DNA from: Microbacterium sp.
Lineage (GTDB): Bacteria > Actinomycetota > Actinomycetes > Actinomycetales > Microbacteriaceae
NCBI GenBank assembly: GCA_017744855.1
Contig: JAGIAK010000022.1
Coordinates: 1-34,146, forward strand
Length of the DNA stretch: 34,146 nt
Direction: 5' to 3'
Shown one piece after another: positions 32,384 through 34,146 of the stretch. The notes beneath the pieces were generated by a model that made no database searches, was not told where the DNA came from, and worked only from the letters and a program-made list of their open reading frames with translations. Numbering within the stretch: the first letter of the stretch is position 1; each line of letters begins with the position of its first letter. The position numbers were made by a program, and so were the translations under genes.

Positions 32384-32470
32384 GGGTGGGTCCGCCCAAT
32401 GACGCAACGGATCCACCCCGTACTTCCCCCGCGCCCCGACGCCCGCACCGACGACAGGACGAGGAGGTCC
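32384..32470 (+). promoter_or_regulatory. Orphan structured leader related to the permease leader
   Basis: GGGTGGGTCCG (32384-32394) / CGGATCCACCC (32408-32418) forms an 11-bp stem around a 13-nt loop with GACGCA at the same place as in the 30572 leader. The left arms are identical, while the right arm differs at three places, each keeping a pair (U-A for U-G twice, G-U for G-C). TTCCCCC follows in both. GGAC (32457-32460)/GTCC (32467-32470) encloses the Shine-Dalgarno GAGGAG, as in the permease leader. Confidence 0.5.
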
Positions 32471-32474
32471 GCAG

Positions 32475-32546
32475 ATGAGCGCGACCAGCCGCACGGCCGT
32501 CGTCCTCGAGGAGACCGCCGCGGCCGCCTCCGGTGGGGGGCCGGCG
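32475..32546 (+). pseudogene. N-terminal remnant of a regulated gene
   Basis: A full expression setup (palindrome D, structured leader, GAGGAGG with 6-nt spacing) leads to the ATG at 32475. It encodes MSATSRTAVVLEETAAAASG with normal codon use, then within about 20-25 codons runs into the antisense of the convergent dehydrogenase gene, whose stop is at 32547. The frame stays open to 33257, but only as the shadow of that gene. The likely explanation is a deletion that removed the body of a purine-regulon gene. Alternatively it encodes a short peptide. I cannot identify the lost gene. Confidence 0.4.
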
Positions 32547-33293
32547 TCAGCCGCGGCCTCCGAACGGCATCCCGGATGCCGCGATCGTCATGGTGGCGAC
32601 GTTCGACTCCGCGGGGAGCTGGGCCATGAAGACCACCGCCCTCGCGGCATCCGCCACGTCGAAGGTGGGCTCGACGCGACGCGAGCCGTCGGCCTGCAGG
32701 GCGCCGTCTCCCACACCCAGCTCCGTCATGATCGACGTGCGCGCGTTGCCGATGTCGATCTGTCCGGCCGAGATCCCGTAGGGGCGCCCATCGAGGTCGA
32801 TCGACTTCGTCAGCCCCGTGATGGCGTGCTTGCTCACCGTGTAGACCACGGAGAGCGGACGGGGAACGTGCGCCGAGATGGAGCCGTTGTTGATGATGCG
32901 GCCGCCCTGCGGATGCTGCGCGATCATCGTGCGCATCGCGGCGCCCGCGCACAGCAGCGACCCGGTGAGGTTCACGTCGAGCGTGCGCTGCCAGTCGTCG
33001 AGGGCGATGTCCGCGGCCGAGGCTGCGGGGCCGAAGGCGCCGGCGTTGTTGAACAGCACGTCGACGCGACCCCACTCCGCGACGACGCGGGCGAACAGCG
33101 CCTCCACCTCGCTCTCGACGGTCACGTCCGTCGGCACGATCAGCGCGTCCGGATGCTCGGCCGCCGTCTCGCGCAGGGCGTCCTCTCGGCGTCCGGCGAG
33201 CGCCACGCGAAAGCCGGCGGCGAGCATCTCGCGCGTGACAGCCCTGCCGATACCTGACCCTGCACCCGTCACGACGGCGATGCGTGCGCTCAT
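32547..33293 (-). CDS. Short-chain dehydrogenase/reductase (SDR)
   Basis: A 248-residue classical SDR. The start at 33293 is set by GGAGG (33305-33301, 7-nt spacing); a longer frame to 33326 lacks this. Residues 9-16 TGAGSGIG form the dinucleotide-binding loop, FNNAG is at 81-85, and the catalytic residues are Ser138, Tyr151 and Lys155 (YTVSK). The D in the PTDVTVE block is usual. The substrate is unknown. It is divergent from aceE and convergent with the orphan leader; nothing ties it to purine metabolism. Confidence 0.9.
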   Translation of the reverse strand: MSARIAVVTGAGSGIGRAVTREMLAAGFRVALAGRREDALRETAAEHPDALIVPTDVTVESEVEALFARVVAEWGRVDVLFNNAGAFGPAASAADIALDDWQRTLDVNLTGSLLCAGAAMRTMIAQHPQGGRIINNGSISAHVPRPLSVVYTVSKHAITGLTKSIDLDGRPYGISAGQIDIGNARTSIMTELGVGDGALQADGSRRVEPTFDVADAARAVVFMAQLPAESNVATMTIAASGMPFGGRG

Positions 33294-33346
33294 ACCGAGA
33301 CCTCCACAACTTGACTTACGTCCCATCTAACAAGAAAGGCCGAACC

Positions 33347-34146
33347 GTGACCGACACTCGCGTCTCCGCCGCCACCCCCGCCGACCTCGACCCCGAGGAG
33401 ACCGCCGAGTGGCTCGAATCCCTCGACGCCCTCATCGCCGAGCGGGGTCCCGACCGCGGCGAGCACATCGTCCGCACGCTGGTCGACCGCGCCGGCATCC
33501 GCTCCGAGCCGATCGCGACCACCGACTACGTGAACTCGATCGCCGCGGAGGACGAGCCGGCCTACCCCGGCGACGAGGAGTTGGAGCGCCGCTACCGCGC
33601 GTGGATGCGATGGAACGCCGCGATCATGGTGCACAGGGCGCAGCGTCCAGGCATCGGCGTCGGCGGCCACATCTCGACGTACGCGGGAGCGGCCACCCTC
33701 TACGAGGTCGGCTTCAACCACTTCTTCCGCGGCAAGGACCACCCAGGCGGCGGCGATCAGATCTACTTCCAGGGTCACGCCTCGCCTGGCATGTACGCCC
33801 GCGCGTTCATGGAGGGGCGCCTGACCGAGGAGGACCTCGACGGCTTCCGCCAGGAGAAGTCCCGCGAGGGCCACGCGCTCTCCTCCTACCCGCATCCGCG
33901 GCTCATGCCGGAGTTCTGGGAGTTCCCGACCGTGTCCATGGGCATCGGCCCGATGAACGCGATCTACCAGGCGCAGTCCAACCGCTACCTGCACAACCGC
34001 GGCATGAAGGACACCAGCGACCAGCACGTCTGGGCCTTCCTCGGCGACGGCGAGATGGACGAGCCGGAGAGCCGCGGCCTGCTGCAGCTCGCCGCCAACG
34101 AGGGCCTGGACAACCTGACCTTCGTGATCAACTGCAACCTCCAGCG
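33347..34146 (+). CDS. aceE: Pyruvate dehydrogenase E1 component, homodimeric type, 3'-truncated by the window edge
   Basis: The frame starts at GTG 33347 after AAAGG and stays open to the end of the window (266 codons; the full protein is about 900). E1 decarboxylates pyruvate with thiamine diphosphate and passes the acetyl group to lipoyl-E2. Typical blocks are [20 protein letters not shown] at the N terminus, [40 protein letters not shown], and the thiamine-diphosphate motif [12 protein letters not shown] leading to [16 protein letters not shown] (33311-33316) may be part of its promoter. Core metabolism, unrelated to the neighbours. Confidence 0.96.
   Translation, partial: MTDTRVSAATPADLDPEETAEWLESLDALIAERGPDRGEHIVRTLVDRAGIRSEPIATTDYVNSIAAEDEPAYPGDEELERRYRAWMRWNAAIMVHRAQRPGIGVGGHISTYAGAATLYEVGFNHFFRGKDHPGGGDQIYFQGHASPGMYARAFMEGRLTEEDLDGFRQEKSREGHALSSYPHPRLMPEFWEFPTVSMGIGPMNAIYQAQSNRYLHNRGMKDTSDQHVWAFLGDGEMDEPESRGLLQLAANEGLDNLTFVINCNLQ

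Noticed and set aside
32547..33257. Continuation of the + strand frame from 32475 as a 260-residue protein
   Set aside because: From about 32547 on it is simply the complement of the SDR gene, whose Rossmann and YxxxK motifs prove the other strand.
1..34146. Mobile elements, CRISPR arrays, tRNA or rRNA genes
   Set aside because: I found no transposase or integrase frame, no regularly spaced repeats and no cloverleaf or rRNA-like sequence on reading both strands.

Overview
The window is very GC-rich, gene-dense DNA with frequent GTG starts, ATGA/GTGA stop-start overlaps, a homodimeric-type pyruvate dehydrogenase E1 and sugar ABC importers that lack their own ATPase. This points to a high-GC actinobacterium, most likely Microbacteriaceae and plausibly Microbacterium. 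That assignment is inferred from gene content and style; there is no rRNA or other marker here. I see no tRNA, rRNA, CRISPR array, insertion sequence or prophage gene.

Region 1 (1-5396, + strand) is the end of a sugar-degradation cluster: a 5'-truncated GH116 glycosidase, a secreted DUF4185 (GH183-type) protein with a carbohydrate-binding tail, and an L-fucose/D-arabinose isomerase-family enzyme. GH183 endo-D-arabinanases and a GH116 exo-beta-D-arabinofuranosidase are known from Microbacterium arabinogalactanolyticum, and fucose isomerases convert D-arabinose to D-ribulose. I therefore read this as part of a D-arabinan (mycobacterial arabinogalactan/LAM) utilisation locus.

Region 2 (5457-17017) looks like an N-glycan utilisation locus: secreted GH18 endo-beta-N-acetylglucosaminidase, LacI regulator, GH5 (subfamily 18-like) beta-mannosidase, lipoprotein plus two permeases of an ABC importer, GH20 hexosaminidase and GH38 alpha-mannosidase. 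Three near-identical palindromes (6780, 9286, 13980) lie in front of its transcription units and are probably the LacI operators.

Region 3 (17118-24736) is mixed: DUF2252 protein, YjbR-like protein, an unknown protein, two overlapping GT4 glycosyltransferases, two tandem paralogous Pro/Gln/Tyr-rich membrane proteins, a 45-residue membrane peptide and a GlxA-type AraC regulator.

Region 4 (24744-32546) is a purine (urate) catabolism region: CitE-like lyase plus BCP peroxiredoxin; OHCU decarboxylase, 5-hydroxyisourate hydrolase and uricase; and an NCS2 permease. Four copies of the palindrome TTCC-N6-CGGAA mark a regulon that also includes an unlisted 49-codon gene (24744-24893) and an orphan leader that now runs into antisense DNA at about 32540. 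The permease leader and this orphan leader share an RNA hairpin (11-bp stem with compensatory G-U/A-U pairs, 13-nt loop containing GACGCA) and a small hairpin around the Shine-Dalgarno. This is a candidate undescribed cis-regulatory RNA. A TANGO2/NRDE-like gene and coaBC sit inside this region, separated by a 21-bp perfect inverted repeat.

Region 5 (32547-34146) holds a short-chain dehydrogenase and the start of aceE, which runs off the right edge.
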